NCBI RefSeq assembly: GCF_030866785.1
Contig: NZ_CP133018.1
Coordinates: 1,674,001-1,738,000 of the forward strand
From: Agromyces protaetiae
GTDB lineage: Bacteria; Actinomycetota; Actinomycetes; Actinomycetales; Microbacteriaceae
Direction of reading: 5' to 3'
DNA: 64,000 nucleotides
The number at the start of each line of letters is the position of its first letter. Within the stretch, counting starts at the first letter, position 1. The position numbers were made by a program, and so were the translations under genes. The notes below the pieces were generated by a model. That model ran no database searches, had not been told where the DNA came from, and worked only from the letters and a program-made list of their open reading frames with translations. This document shows positions 18,623 to 27,631 of this stretch, piece by piece.

Positions 18623-19927
18623 TCAGGTTTCCCTCGTTCGCGCGCCACGCTCCCGCGTGGAGGTCATGGGCCGCGGCGGCTGGTCGGTTCGACAGAGGAT
18701 ATCGACGCGGAGGTGCTCCGCGTTGCTGGTCGTGCGGTGGGTCCCGACACTCTCGACCGCATCCCACATCGCCGCGTCGAGATGACGCAGCGCGAGCCCC
18801 GAGATGGCGATGGCGATGGCGAGGTCCGCATACGGGTCGTCGCTCCCGGTGACGGTGTCGGCGAAGCCCGCTCCGGACCCGACGAGGCCGTCGACCTGGC
18901 CGACCAGCACGGTCGCGCGCGCCGAGTCCCGTCGCGACCGTTCGCCCACGATGAGCCAGAGCGCGAAGAGCAGACCCTCGCGCTGTGACGGCGCGAGCTT
19001 GCCGGCGAGCCCGTTCGGATCGGTGACCTCGACGCGACCCGACAGGTACGCCGATTCGGCGACCGCGTGCCGCAGCCAGGTGTCGGTCCGGCCCTCGATG
19101 AGCCGGACACGCAGCCGCGCGGCGAGCTGCCCGGCGAGCTCGGCCTTCTCGGGCGGCAGCGGGATCGCGACGCGCCCGGCCCCCACGTCCTCGAGCAGCG
19201 ACTCGGCGTCGAAGTCGAGCTGTGCCAATTCCTCCGACGCGCGCATGCCGACGGCCGAGCGGGGCGTGGCCACGGTGGACTGCACGAGCGACAGGTCGAC
19301 CTCGCGGCGAGCGAGCCGGCGGAAACCGCGCACGGTGATGACGGTGAGCGCCACGGGCAGCAGCGCAACGCCCGCGACTGCGAGGCCGAGCACGACGTTC
19401 CGGCCCGCGGTGGGCAGCTGCAGAAGCGCCTCGGCCGCGAGCACGGCCGCGAGCACCGAGGACGCGGCGAGCGGTGCGATGGTGCCGCGGAGCGCCGCGA
19501 CCGGCATCAGGACCATGGCGGCTGCGGCCGCCGCCGTCGGCGTCACGCCCACGTGCAGCAGGCCGGCCGTGGCCGCCACATCGAGCGCGACCGGAACCGC
19601 GAGTGCGACGACGAGTGCCGCGAAGAGCCAGTCGGGCACGCGCTGCGAGAGCGCGGCCACCGCGGACACGCCGGCAACGAGGACCGCCGCGAGCCCGATC
19701 CAGGCCGGCCAAGGTCCGGGACCCGGCGGGAAGTACGGGGCGATCGAGATGGCGTGCACGAGTTGCGCCGCGATGAGGATTCCCGCGGCGACGGCGGCCC
19801 CGAGCGCGAGCCGGGTGCCGCCGTGGCTGCCGTACGCGTCGACCGCTGCGCGCGCCGAGCGCGCCGGACGCCGGAAGCTCTGCTCCCGGCCGGCCGTCAC
19901 CGTGGCCTCGTCGAACCCACCCGTCAT
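18623..19927 (-). CDS. Multi-helix membrane protein with a kinase-like cytoplasmic part lacking catalytic motifs
   Basis: This 434-residue protein has seven or eight membrane helices in residues 38-250, then a soluble region of about 185 residues. That region (FDAESLLEDVGAGRVAIPLP, RLIEGRTDTWLRHAVAESA, LAPSQREGLLFALWLIVGE) resembles the layout of a histidine-kinase output half, but I see no phospho-accepting His, no N-box and no DxGxG loop. It sits between the kinase and the regulator, sharing ATGA with the kinase and abutting the regulator. An accessory sensor or pseudokinase is the best guess. I do not recognise the family by name. Confidence 0.6.
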   Translation of the reverse strand: MTGGFDEATVTAGREQSFRRPARSARAAVDAYGSHGGTRLALGAAVAAGILIAAQLVHAISIAPYFPPGPGPWPAWIGLAAVLVAGVSAVAALSQRVPDWLFAALVVALAVPVALDVAATAGLLHVGVTPTAAAAAAMVLMPVAALRGTIAPLAASSVLAAVLAAEALLQLPTAGRNVVLGLAVAGVALLPVALTVITVRGFRRLARREVDLSLVQSTVATPRSAVGMRASEELAQLDFDAESLLEDVGAGRVAIPLPPEKAELAGQLAARLRVRLIEGRTDTWLRHAVAESAYLSGRVEVTDPNGLAGKLAPSQREGLLFALWLIVGERSRRDSARATVLVGQVDGLVGSGAGFADTVTGSDDPYADLAIAIAISGLALRHLDAAMWDAVESVGTHRTTSNAEHLRVDILCRTDQPPRPMTSTRERGARTRET

Positions 19928-21081
19928 GGCTTCGGCACCTCGAGCATGACGGTGGTGCCGGCTCCTGGCGAGGAGAACACCCGCGCGCGGCCGCCGACCG
20001 CGCTGAGCCGGCCGACGACCGACTCGGCGAAGCCCAGACGGCCGGCGTCGATGAGTGCCGGCTCGAATCCGGTGCCCGCGTCCGACACCATCGCTCGGAC
20101 CATGTGTTCGTCGTCGGTGACGGTGACGTCGGCCTCGTTCACCCCGGAGTGCCTGCGCACGTTCTCGAGACACTCGCCCAGCGCGCCGAGCAGGGCGTCG
20201 AGTGTGTCGCGGGGCAGGACGAGCTGACCGGCCCCGTGCCAGTTGACATCGAGCCCCATGCGGGCGAACCGCTGACGCACCGACTCGAACGTGGTTCCGA
20301 GCGCATCGTCGTCGCGGTCGGGGGAGAACATCGAGCTGGTGCCGCTGTCGAGCGGGGCGCCGAGCCGCAGCAGACGCAGGAGACGCGCGTCGTCGCCGGC
20401 CTGCTGACGGAGCGCGGCCGGCCCGACGCCGACGCCGGAGTGGGCGAGCAGGCTGAGCGTGGCGAGGACGGTGTCGTGCAGCACGCGCGCGTCCTGGCGC
20501 TGCTGCGACTCGAGCTCGCTCGCAAGCCGTTCGGCCTCGTGCGCCCGGCCGACCTCGGCGATGCGCTCAGCGGTGCGCGCGATGGCACGGTCGATCCAGA
20601 CCCCCAGGGCGCCACTGGCCAACCAGCCGGCGATCGCGGTCAGGATGGGGGCCGCGACGGGTTCGCCCAGCAGCGCGAGCACCCACAGGGTCACGAGGAC
20701 CGACGCGGCGAAGGTGATGGCGAGCGCGATGCCGTGCCGCTGCACGATGACCGGGATCGCGGCCGAGGGCGCGGCGACTCCGGCGATCGACGCGATGGCG
20801 GCGAGCGCCACCGGGTCGGCGCCGGCATCGGTGCCGATGATCGCGATCGCCGCGACCGAGGCGGCGACTGTGGCGCCGGACAGCAGCCGCGAACCGCGCT
20901 GCGTGGCGAGGAACACGAAGGTGCCGACGGCCGCGACGGCGGCGGCCGCCGCGAGCAGCAGCACCCCCGAGAGCGTTCCGGGCACGAGCAGGCAGGCGAG
21001 CGCGACCACGGCGCCGGTGAGCCCGGCGACCCTGGAGACGCGCCGGAGCAGGCGGTCGCGTTCCTTGTGGATGCGCTTCAT
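19924..21081 (-). CDS. Sensor histidine kinase (HisKA_3 type)
   Basis: This 385-residue kinase has about six membrane helices in residues 15-165, then a dimerisation helix with the phospho-accepting His (about 202, ARVLHDTVLATL) and an ATPase domain with an N-box (GECLENVRRHSG, Asn about 307) and DAGTGF (about 334-339). It should phosphorylate the LuxR-type regulator two genes downstream. The ATG at 21081 follows a G-rich site (GGGGGGTGT). A -10-like TACGCT is present about 60 bases upstream on the minus strand. First gene of the three-gene operon. Confidence 0.9.
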   Translation of the reverse strand: MKRIHKERDRLLRRVSRVAGLTGAVVALACLLVPGTLSGVLLLAAAAAVAAVGTFVFLATQRGSRLLSGATVAASVAAIAIIGTDAGADPVALAAIASIAGVAAPSAAIPVIVQRHGIALAITFAASVLVTLWVLALLGEPVAAPILTAIAGWLASGALGVWIDRAIARTAERIAEVGRAHEAERLASELESQQRQDARVLHDTVLATLSLLAHSGVGVGPAALRQQAGDDARLLRLLRLGAPLDSGTSSMFSPDRDDDALGTTFESVRQRFARMGLDVNWHGAGQLVLPRDTLDALLGALGECLENVRRHSGVNEADVTVTDDEHMVRAMVSDAGTGFEPALIDAGRLGFAESVVGRLSAVGGRARVFSSPGAGTTVMLEVPKP

Positions 21082-21181
21082 ACACCCCCCAGCATGGCGC
21101 TCGATCGTGACACCGGCGAGTGCCGTCTCTGGACTGAGCGTACAACCTCGCCGTCGGCAAGCGGAGAAGTACGTCCGCCCG

Positions 21182-22387
21182 TCACGCGGCGAGGAGAGCG
21201 GCGAGAGCGCGGCCGACGGCGGCGTCCTCGATGAGGAACGCATCGTGGCCGAAGTCCGACGTGATCACCACGGGGGAGTCGCCGTGCACGCTCCGCGGCA
21301 GCTGCGCCGCGATCTCGCGCTGACCTGCGAGCGGGAAGTACCGGTCACTGTCGATGCCGAGCACGAGGCTCTTCGCCTGGACCCGGGCCAGCGCACTCGC
21401 GACGCCGCCCCGGCCGCGACCGACGTCGTGCGAGTTCATCGCCTCGGTGAGAACCAGGTAGCTGTTCGCGTCGAAGCGCCGGGTGAAGCGGTTGCCGTGG
21501 AAGTCGAGATACGACTCGACGGCGAACCGCCCGCCGCCGCCCAGCGGATCGATGCTCGACTGCCAGCTCCTCGCGAAGCGCTCATCGAGCTCGCCGGCCG
21601 TGCGGTAGTTCAGCATCGCGAGCCGCCGGGCGAGCGCGAGGCCGCGGTTCGGGCCGTCGCCGTCGGCCGCGTCGTAGAACTCGCCGCCCCGGAACGCGGG
21701 GTCGACCCTGATCGCCTCGAGCTGCATGGCGTTGTGCGCGATCTGGTCGGCCGTGGTCGCGGCGGGGGCGGCGAGCACGGCGACGCGCTCGACCTGGTCG
21801 GGCGCCATGATGGCCCACTCGAGCACATGCATCGCGCCCATCGAGCCGCCCACCACCGCCGCGAAGCGATCGATGCCCAGCTCGGCCGCGAAGCGCTGCT
21901 GCGCCAGGACCTGGTCGCGGATCGTGAGGAACGGGAACCTCGGTCCCCACTCGACACCGTCGGGGGCCACAGAAGCCGGTCCGGTCGTGCCCTGGCAACC
22001 GCCGAGCACGTTGGGTGCGACCACGAACCAGCGGTCGGTGTCGATCGCGAGCCCGGGGCCCACGATGCCCGGCCACCAGCCGGCGGTCGGATGCCCGGGA
22101 CCGGAGGGACCGCTGACGTGCGCGTCGCCGGTGAGCGCGTGCAACACCAGCACGGCATTGTCGCGTGCCGGCGACAACTCGCCCCAGGTCTCGTACGCCA
22201 TCCGGACGTCGGGCAGCACCCCACCCGATTCGAGGGCGACGTCGCCGATGCGCACGAACCGGCGGTGGCCGACCGGGTCGCCCTCACGCCACGCGCCCGT
22301 CGCCGGGGCGCGCCCCGGCGCGACGGGTGTCGGCAGCACGGGCACGGGCCGGGCGGGCTCCGCTTCCGCCATCCGCTGCCAGTCCAT
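21182..22387 (-). CDS. metX: Homoserine O-acetyltransferase
   Basis: MetX acetylates homoserine with acetyl-CoA, committing it to methionine. The 401-residue alpha/beta hydrolase shows the nucleophile elbow GGSMGAM (Ser about 182), a catalytic Asp in GIDSDRYFP (about 348) and His in DFGHDAF (about 381). NVLGGCQGTTGPAS and the oxyanion region HALTGDAH are also family hallmarks. The ATG at 22387 opens MDWQRMAE. Some relatives use succinyl-CoA instead; the sequence does not settle this by eye. Four tandem 19-bp repeats lie 40 bases upstream. metY is on the same strand upstream but separated by a terminator hairpin. Confidence 0.95.
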   Translation of the reverse strand: MDWQRMAEAEPARPVPVLPTPVAPGRAPATGAWREGDPVGHRRFVRIGDVALESGGVLPDVRMAYETWGELSPARDNAVLVLHALTGDAHVSGPSGPGHPTAGWWPGIVGPGLAIDTDRWFVVAPNVLGGCQGTTGPASVAPDGVEWGPRFPFLTIRDQVLAQQRFAAELGIDRFAAVVGGSMGAMHVLEWAIMAPDQVERVAVLAAPAATTADQIAHNAMQLEAIRVDPAFRGGEFYDAADGDGPNRGLALARRLAMLNYRTAGELDERFARSWQSSIDPLGGGGRFAVESYLDFHGNRFTRRFDANSYLVLTEAMNSHDVGRGRGGVASALARVQAKSLVLGIDSDRYFPLAGQREIAAQLPRSVHGDSPVVITSDFGHDAFLIEDAAVGRALAALLAA

Positions 22388-22426
22388 GTGTTCGATTCTC
22401 CCCGACGCTGGAGGATCGGCCCGCTT

Positions 22427-22502
22427 TGTTACAGCACAGACGGGGTGTCACAGCGCAGGCCGGTTGTCACAGCGCAGACCGGTTGTCACAGCACAGACGA
22501 GC
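22427..22502. repeat. Four tandem 19-bp repeats in the metX promoter region
   Basis: Copies start at 22427, 22446, 22465 and 22484, with consensus TGTCACAGCGCAGACCGGT. The two inner copies differ at one base; the outer two at three to five. The array lies 40 bases upstream of the metX start and directly abuts the metY terminator hairpin. It has no spacers, so it is not CRISPR. Its place suggests a multi-site operator for metX. Confidence 0.9.
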
Positions 22503-22539
22503 GGATGCCTCGGAGCGACGTGGCTCCGAGGCATCCGCT
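22500..22539 (-). terminator. Strong hairpin downstream of metY
   Basis: AGCGGATGCCTCGGAGC (22500-22516) pairs perfectly, 17 of 17, with its complement at 22523-22539 across a six-base loop. It lies 16 bases past the metY stop. No T-run follows, as is common in high-GC actinobacteria. Both arms carry the decamer GGATGCCTCG. Confidence 0.8.
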
Positions 22540-22555
22540 CATGGCGTGGCGACCG

Positions 22556-23881
22556 TCAGACGCGCGACGCCTCGACCGCGGCGCGCGCCGCCGCGAGTCC
22601 CGCGGCCAGGTCCGCCTTGAGGTCGTCGACGTGCTCGATGCCGACCGACAGCCGCACGAGGCCGGGCGTGACACCCGTCGTGAGCTGCTGCTCGGGCGTG
22701 AGCTGCGAGTGCGTCGTCGACGCCGGGTGGATGACCAGCGAACGCACGTCGCCGATGTTCGCGAGGTGGCTGAACAGCGTGAGGTTGTCCACCAGTGCAC
22801 GGCCGGCGTCGACGCCGCCCTTGAGCTCGAACGACAGCACCGCGCCGACGCCCTTGGGCGCGTAGGTGTTCGCCGCGGCATACCAGGGGCTGGACGGCAG
22901 GCCCGAATAATTGACGCTCGCGATGTCGGGGTGGTTGTCGAGCCACTCGGCGATCTCCTGTGCGTTCTGCACGTGCCGTTCGATGCGCAGCGACAGCGTC
23001 TCGATGCCCTGCAGCAGCTGCCAGGCGTTGTTCGGGGAGATCGCGGAGCCGAGGTCGCGCAGCAGCTGCACGCGCGCCTTGATGATGTAGGCGAGGCCGT
23101 CGCCGACCGCGGCGGTGTAGCTCGCGCCGTGGTACGACGGGTCGGGCTCGGTGAGGCCGGGGAACTTCTCGACGTGCTTCGACCACTCGAACGTGCCACC
23201 GTCGACGATGACGCCGCCCACGACCGTGCCGTGACCGCCGAGGAACTTCGTCGCCGAGTGCAGCACGATGTCCGCGCCGTGCTGGAACGGCTTGATGAGG
23301 TACGGCGTCGCGATGGTGTTGTCGACGATGAGCGGGATGCCGTTGTCGTGCGCGATGTCCGCGACGAGGCGGATGTCGAGCACGTTGATCTTCGGATTGC
23401 CGATCGTCTCGGCGAAGAAGAGCTTGGTGTTCGGCCGCACGGCGCGGCGCCACTCGTCGGCGTCGTCCTGGTTCTCGACGAACGTGGTCTCGATGCCGAG
23501 CCGCGCGAGCGTGTACTTGAAGAGGTTGTAGGTGCCGCCGTAGATCGACGAGCTCGACACGATGTGGTCGCCGGCCTGCGCGAGGTTCAGGACCGCGAAG
23601 GTCTCGGCCGCCTGGCCCGAGGCCACGAGCAGGGCGCCGGTGCCCCCCTCGAGCGCGGCGAGGCGCTCTTCGACGACCGCCTGCGTCGGGTTCTGGATGC
23701 GGGTGTAGATGTTGCCGAACTCGGCCAGTGCGAAGAGGTTCTTCGCGTGGTCGGCATTGTCGAAGACGTAGGAGGTCGTCTGGTAGATCGGGGTCGCGCG
23801 GGCCTTGGTCACCGGGTCGGGTGCTGCGCCCGAGTGCACCTGCTTCGTCTCGAAGCGCCACTCGTCGGTGTGCTCGGTCAT
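22556..23881 (-). CDS. metY: O-acetylhomoserine sulfhydrylase (aminocarboxypropyltransferase)
   Basis: MetY is a PLP enzyme that makes homocysteine from O-acetylhomoserine and sulfide, so it uses the product of metX. The 441-residue protein shows the family start [14 protein letters not shown], the phosphate-binding region [12 protein letters not shown] and [12 protein letters not shown], and the PLP Lys (about 212) in [13 protein letters not shown] place the start at ATG 23881 after a GGAGAC site; an in-frame ATG ten codons upstream (23911) is less likely. metX follows on the same strand after the repeats and hairpin. No S-box or other riboswitch is evident in the 120 bases upstream. Confidence 0.95.
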   Translation of the reverse strand: MTEHTDEWRFETKQVHSGAAPDPVTKARATPIYQTTSYVFDNADHAKNLFALAEFGNIYTRIQNPTQAVVEERLAALEGGTGALLVASGQAAETFAVLNLAQAGDHIVSSSSIYGGTYNLFKYTLARLGIETTFVENQDDADEWRRAVRPNTKLFFAETIGNPKINVLDIRLVADIAHDNGIPLIVDNTIATPYLIKPFQHGADIVLHSATKFLGGHGTVVGGVIVDGGTFEWSKHVEKFPGLTEPDPSYHGASYTAAVGDGLAYIIKARVQLLRDLGSAISPNNAWQLLQGIETLSLRIERHVQNAQEIAEWLDNHPDIASVNYSGLPSSPWYAAANTYAPKGVGAVLSFELKGGVDAGRALVDNLTLFSHLANIGDVRSLVIHPASTTHSQLTPEQQLTTGVTPGLVRLSVGIEHVDDLKADLAAGLAAARAAVEASRV

Positions 23882-24002
23882 GGGTGTCTCCTTCATGGGG
23901 TCGTGCGGCATGGGTCCTGCGGGCCTGCCGCATCATGCGCACCACGGTATGAGCGGCCGGCCGACAGGGCAATGGCGGCCGACACATGCCGACACACGCC
24001 GG

Positions 24003-25154
24003 TTAGCCGCGGTCGGCACCACCCGGGTCGCGCGGCGGCCGCTCGGACCCGCGGTCGGCGGGCGGGATCGCGTCGGGCGGCAGCACGATCGTGCCCGTCG
24101 GGGTGGCGGGATCGGGCCGGAACAGCCACCGGGCGCGTGGCTCGACGAGCGGCCGGAACAGCCGGCGCACGGGCTTCAGCGAGAGCACGACCGAGACGCC
24201 GATGCAGAAGAGGATCATCGCGGGCAGCACCCAGAACGGCTGCGCCCCGCCGAGCACGCCGGACTCCCGCAAGGGGAACAGCACGAAGCTGTGCAGCAGA
24301 TAGATGTACATCGTGGCCGCGCCGAAGGGCGTGAACCAGTGCCGGCCGCGCGGCATCAGGATGAGGAACGCGACCGCGAGCAGCATCGCGAGCACGAGCA
24401 GCACGAGCCTGATGGCGCCCGACCACGGCTCGTCGTAGCCGATCGCCACGTACGACTCGTCGTAGAGCATGAAGCGGCGCAGTCGCAGGTCGCGCCACGT
24501 CTCGATCGCGAGCGGCATGAGCACGAGCAGCGCGGCGAAGACGGCGATGGCGCCGGCCCGCCAGCGCCAGACGACGACGGGCGGCAGGGCGAGCCAGCGA
24601 TCGGTGAGTCGCATCTGCCGCAGCTTCCATCCGAAGACGAAGAACGGGAACATGCCGAACGTGCGGGTCAGCGCGAACGTCGAATCGATCGCCTCGGTGT
24701 AGCCCGCCGCGATCGAGATGATCACGGCGATGGTCAGCGGGTACCGCAGCAGCACGAGGTAGGGCAGCGCGATGCGCCACGCCGCGAGCGCGATGAGGAA
24801 CCAGAGCGTCCAGGACGCGGTCGAGTAGTCGAGGTTGAACTCGCCGCCGAGGGCGAACCTGATGACCGTCCAGATCGTCTCGAAGATGACGTACGGGAAG
24901 ACGATGTCGGTCAGCACCTGCCTGAGCGACCGCGGCGTCGGCGGGCCCGACTTGGCGAAGTACCCCGACACGGTCACGAAGACCGCAACGTGGAACGAGT
25001 AGATGAAGAGGTACACGCTGTAGGCGGCATCGTCCTCGGCGATGAGCGGCAGGATGCCGTGCCCGATGACGACGAGCGTGATCGCGATCCAGCGCGCGTT
25101 GTCCCACAGTGGGACGCGCTTGCGCGAACGGGGCGCCGGGGGAGCCGTGTGCAT
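24003..25154 (-). CDS. Acyltransferase family 3 membrane protein
   Basis: This 383-residue protein with about ten membrane helices opens with LWDNARWIAITLVVIGHGI, the typical first helix of acyltransferase-3/O-acetylase proteins (fucose-4-O-acetylase-like), including the likely catalytic His in VIGHG. Such enzymes move acetyl or other acyl groups across the membrane onto sugars of exported polymers. The cytoplasmic tail is Pro/Arg/Asp-rich (residues about 340-383). It stands alone and is divergent from the SDR gene. The acceptor is unknown. The ATG at 25154 is the only sensible start. Confidence 0.85.
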   Translation of the reverse strand: MHTAPPAPRSRKRVPLWDNARWIAITLVVIGHGILPLIAEDDAAYSVYLFIYSFHVAVFVTVSGYFAKSGPPTPRSLRQVLTDIVFPYVIFETIWTVIRFALGGEFNLDYSTASWTLWFLIALAAWRIALPYLVLLRYPLTIAVIISIAAGYTEAIDSTFALTRTFGMFPFFVFGWKLRQMRLTDRWLALPPVVVWRWRAGAIAVFAALLVLMPLAIETWRDLRLRRFMLYDESYVAIGYDEPWSGAIRLVLLVLAMLLAVAFLILMPRGRHWFTPFGAATMYIYLLHSFVLFPLRESGVLGGAQPFWVLPAMILFCIGVSVVLSLKPVRRLFRPLVEPRARWLFRPDPATPTGTIVLPPDAIPPADRGSERPPRDPGGADRG

Positions 25155-25233
25155 CGGCCCATTCTCCCGTACGAGCCGGATCCGCCGCGGTGGTTGCGCT
25201 CGGCGGCGGCGGTGGTTCGGCAGAATGGTGCCC

Positions 25234-26022
25234 ATGGTTCGGTTGCGTGCAGTGGTGACGGGTGCGAGTTCGGGGATCGGTGCGGCGACGGTCCGCGCGC
25301 TCCGCGAGGCGGGCTGGGACGTCGTGGGCGTGGCCCGCCGCGAGGATCGGCTTCGCGCGCTCGCCGAGGAGACCGGGGCATCCGTCTTCGTCGCGGATGT
25401 CTCGGACGAGGCCGACGTCGCCGCACTCGCCGACCATCTCGCGGAGACCGGACCGCTGCACGCGCTCGTGAACAACGCCGGCGGCGCGAAGGGGCTCGCC
25501 TCGGTCGAGGAGTCGGTCGCGGCCGACTGGGAGTGGATGTTCCGCGTCAACGTGCTCGGCACCAAGCTCGTCACCAGCGCGCTGCTGCCGCTCCTGCGCT
25601 CGGGTGCCGCGGAGCGCGGCGTCGCCGATCTCGTCAACCTGACGTCCATCGCGGGCCACATCGCGTACGTCGGCGGCGGTGGCTACAACGCCGCCAAGTT
25701 CGCCCAGCACGCGATGACCGAGGTGCTGCGGCTCGAGCTGTCCGGCGAGCCGATCCGCGTGATCGAGGTCGCGCCGGGCATGGTGCAGACCGAGGAGTTC
25801 TCGCTCGTCCGGTTCGACGGCGACCGGGAGAAGGCCGACCAGGTCTATGCGGACGTGCCTGAGCCGCTGGTCGCCGACGACGTCGCCGCCGTCATCGTCG
25901 ACGCGGTCACGAAACCGCGGCACGTCGATCTGGACCTCATCGTCGTCAAGCCGGTCGCGCAGTCCGCACCGCACCTGGTCGCGAAGGGCCCGCTCGAGCT
26001 GCGCGGGAAGCGCCGGCCGTGA
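25234..26022 (+). CDS. SDR-family oxidoreductase
   Basis: This 262-residue classical short-chain dehydrogenase has the nucleotide-binding motif TGASSGIG (about residues 9-16), NNAGG (about 76-80), a catalytic Ser in NLTSIAGH and the YxxxK pair in YNAAKFAQHA. The pattern around VVGVARREDRL suggests a preference for NADP, resembling YdfG-type serine/3-hydroxy-acid dehydrogenases. The substrate is not determined. The ATG at 25234 is seven bases after a CAGAAT -10-like element. Its stop overlaps the GTG of the channel gene (GTGA), so the two are co-transcribed. Confidence 0.9.
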   Translation: MVRLRAVVTGASSGIGAATVRALREAGWDVVGVARREDRLRALAEETGASVFVADVSDEADVAALADHLAETGPLHALVNNAGGAKGLASVEESVAADWEWMFRVNVLGTKLVTSALLPLLRSGAAERGVADLVNLTSIAGHIAYVGGGGYNAAKFAQHAMTEVLRLELSGEPIRVIEVAPGMVQTEEFSLVRFDGDREKADQVYADVPEPLVADDVAAVIVDAVTKPRHVDLDLIVVKPVAQSAPHLVAKGPLELRGKRRP

Positions 26023-26810
26023 GCGACCGCCCGGTACCGCCGGCGCCCCGCCGCGACGCGTGGGAGCGTGTCACAGCGATGCCGCTCGCCGTACTGGGCC
26101 TCGCCTTCATCGTCGCCTACTCGGTCTACGTGCTGGCCATCGACGTCGATTCGTTCTGGCACCGGCCGCTGCTCATCGTCCTCGGGCTGAGCTGGGTCGT
26201 GTTCCTCGTCGACGTCATCGTGCGGATCGTGCTCACGCCGCGCGGCGGGCGCTGGCGTTTCATCGTGACCCACCCGATCGACGTGCTCTCGGGGCTGATC
26301 CCGCTGTTCCGCGCGCTCCGCGTCCTCGAGTTGTTCAACCAGATCCCGTACTTGCGCAGGCGCACCAGCGGCGCGGTGCGCGCCCAGTTCATCGTCTTCG
26401 CGGTCTCGTACGCGCTGGCCTTCATCTATTTCGTCTCGCTCGCCACGCTGCAGGTCGAACGCGATGCTCCGGGGGCGAACATCCTGACCTTCGGCGATGC
26501 GATCTGGTGGGCGTTCGTGACCATCGCGACCGTCGGCTACGGCGACGAGTACCCGGTCACCGCGGCAGGCCGGTTCTACGCCGTGCTGCTCATGATCGGC
26601 GGGGTCGCGATCGTCGGCACGGCGTCGGCGACGATCATCTCGGTGCTGAACGAGCGGATCGCGAAGCTGCGGCACCACGGCGGCCATGAGCCGGAGGCCT
26701 CCGCACCCGGCGATGAGCGCGAGCGGCCGCACGGGCTCGATCCGAGCCTGTTCGTCGAACGCCATCCACAGAAGCCGGCCGAGCCGCCCGGTGACGAGCG
26801 CGACGGCTAA
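26019..26810 (+). CDS. Voltage-gated-type potassium channel/ion transporter
   Basis: This 263-residue protein has six membrane-segment stretches and a clear potassium selectivity filter (TIATVGYGDEYPVT). A charged helix, RALRVLELFNQIPYLRRR, resembles a reduced S4 voltage sensor. It therefore fits the voltage-gated ion channel superfamily (KvAP-like bacterial channels). The last 45 residues are hydrophilic and rich in Glu, Pro and Arg. It starts at GTG 26019, overlapping the SDR stop by four bases. Confidence 0.9.
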   Translation: MSDRPVPPAPRRDAWERVTAMPLAVLGLAFIVAYSVYVLAIDVDSFWHRPLLIVLGLSWVVFLVDVIVRIVLTPRGGRWRFIVTHPIDVLSGLIPLFRALRVLELFNQIPYLRRRTSGAVRAQFIVFAVSYALAFIYFVSLATLQVERDAPGANILTFGDAIWWAFVTIATVGYGDEYPVTAAGRFYAVLLMIGGVAIVGTASATIISVLNERIAKLRHHGGHEPEASAPGDERERPHGLDPSLFVERHPQKPAEPPGDERDG

Positions 26811-26813
26811 CCT
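26808..26813 (+). promoter_or_regulatory. Putative -10 element before a 22-residue ORF
   Basis: TAACCT lies exactly seven bases before the ATG at 26821. The -10 overlaps the TAA stop of the potassium channel gene. Leaderless start inferred. Confidence 0.4.
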
Positions 26814-26820
26814 TGCCTGC

Positions 26821-26889
26821 ATGACTCTCGACGCCACGGCCTCGGCCAGACAGACAGCGGCAGCGGCACGCGAGGCGATCGCAGCATGA
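26821..26889 (+). CDS. Possible 22-residue leader ORF coupled to the S51-like gene
   Basis: The [23 protein letters not shown] is Ala-rich and predicted helical. Its stop overlaps the downstream start as ATGA (26886-26889). Its own ATG is seven bases after TAACCT, so it would be translated from a leaderless message and hand ribosomes on to the next gene, which has only a weak ribosome-binding site. The same layout is seen at 5012. Not recognised as any known peptide. Confidence 0.35.
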   Translation: MTLDATASARQTAAAAREAIAA

Positions 26890-27626
26890 GCGTGCACCTG
26901 GCGGGCGGCGCCGAGCACGAGGGCGCGAGTCCCGAGTTCACAGGCTTCGTGGCCGAGGCCGCCGCACGCGCACGGTCGGTCGGCCGCGCCCGGCCTCGCG
27001 TCGCGATCGTGGCGATCGGCGACGATGCCGCCGGGCATGCGCACCGGCTCGCCGGCCAGCTCAGCCGCGAACTCGATGCGGATGGCTCGGCGGACGAGCC
27101 GGCACTCGACGCCCATGTGACCGCGGTCGGCGAATCCGGCGAGGTGCCCGCGACGGCCTTCGTCGACATCGACGGCATCGTGATCGGTGGCGGTCGGACC
27201 CCCGCCTATCGCGAGTTGCTCGAACCGCGGTTCGGCGAGCTTCGCCGCCAGGTCGCGGCGGGCGTGCCGTACCTCGGCTGTTCGGCCGGGGCGGCGATCG
27301 CGGCCGAGCGTGCGATCGTCGGCGGCTGGCGCATCGGCGGCGTCGCCGTCACCCCCGAGGCCACGTCAGAGGGGCTCGACGAGGTGACGGTCGCGCCGGG
27401 CATCGGGCTCGTCGACGTGGCGATCGACGCACACGCCGCGCAATGGGGCACCGTGTCCCGGCTCGTCGCAGCCGTCGAGGCCGGGCTGGTCGAGGGCGGG
27501 CTCGCGATCGACGAGCGGACCGCGCTCGTGGTCGGCGAAGGCGGGCTCGGCGTCGCGGGCGACGGCAGTGTGTGGCGGGTCCTGCCCGGCGAGACCGGTG
27601 TCGTGGTCTCGACGATGGGCGCGTGA
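26886..27626 (+). CDS. Peptidase S51/type-1 glutamine-amidotransferase-like protein
   Basis: This 246-residue protein has the nucleophile motif [12 protein letters not shown] (Ser about 133) and [16 protein letters not shown] (about residues 97-112), as in dipeptidase E and cyanophycinase-like S51 peptidases. Those enzymes cut Asp-containing dipeptides or cyanophycin. The nucleophile is surrounded by a Cys (GCSAG), which leaves an amidotransferase-like reading possible, but Ser is the expected nucleophile. The substrate is unknown. The start is coupled to a 22-codon ORF, and the stop overlaps an in-frame GTG of ung (GTGA). Confidence 0.78.
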   Translation: MSVHLAGGAEHEGASPEFTGFVAEAAARARSVGRARPRVAIVAIGDDAAGHAHRLAGQLSRELDADGSADEPALDAHVTAVGESGEVPATAFVDIDGIVIGGGRTPAYRELLEPRFGELRRQVAAGVPYLGCSAGAAIAAERAIVGGWRIGGVAVTPEATSEGLDEVTVAPGIGLVDVAIDAHAAQWGTVSRLVAAVEAGLVEGGLAIDERTALVVGEGGLGVAGDGSVWRVLPGETGVVVSTMGA

Positions 27627-27631
27627 CCGCC

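Noticed and set aside
22427..22502. CRISPR array
   Set aside because: The 19-bp units are directly adjacent with no spacers, and no cas genes are present.
22388..24002. S-box or other methionine riboswitch before metX or metY
   Set aside because: No conserved multi-helix pattern could be recognised in the short upstream regions.
20459..24334. Open frame of about 1290 codons on the plus strand across the kinase, metX and metY genes
   Set aside because: It is antisense to genes with clear catalytic motifs and reads as Arg/Gly/Ala-rich shadow sequence typical of high GC.
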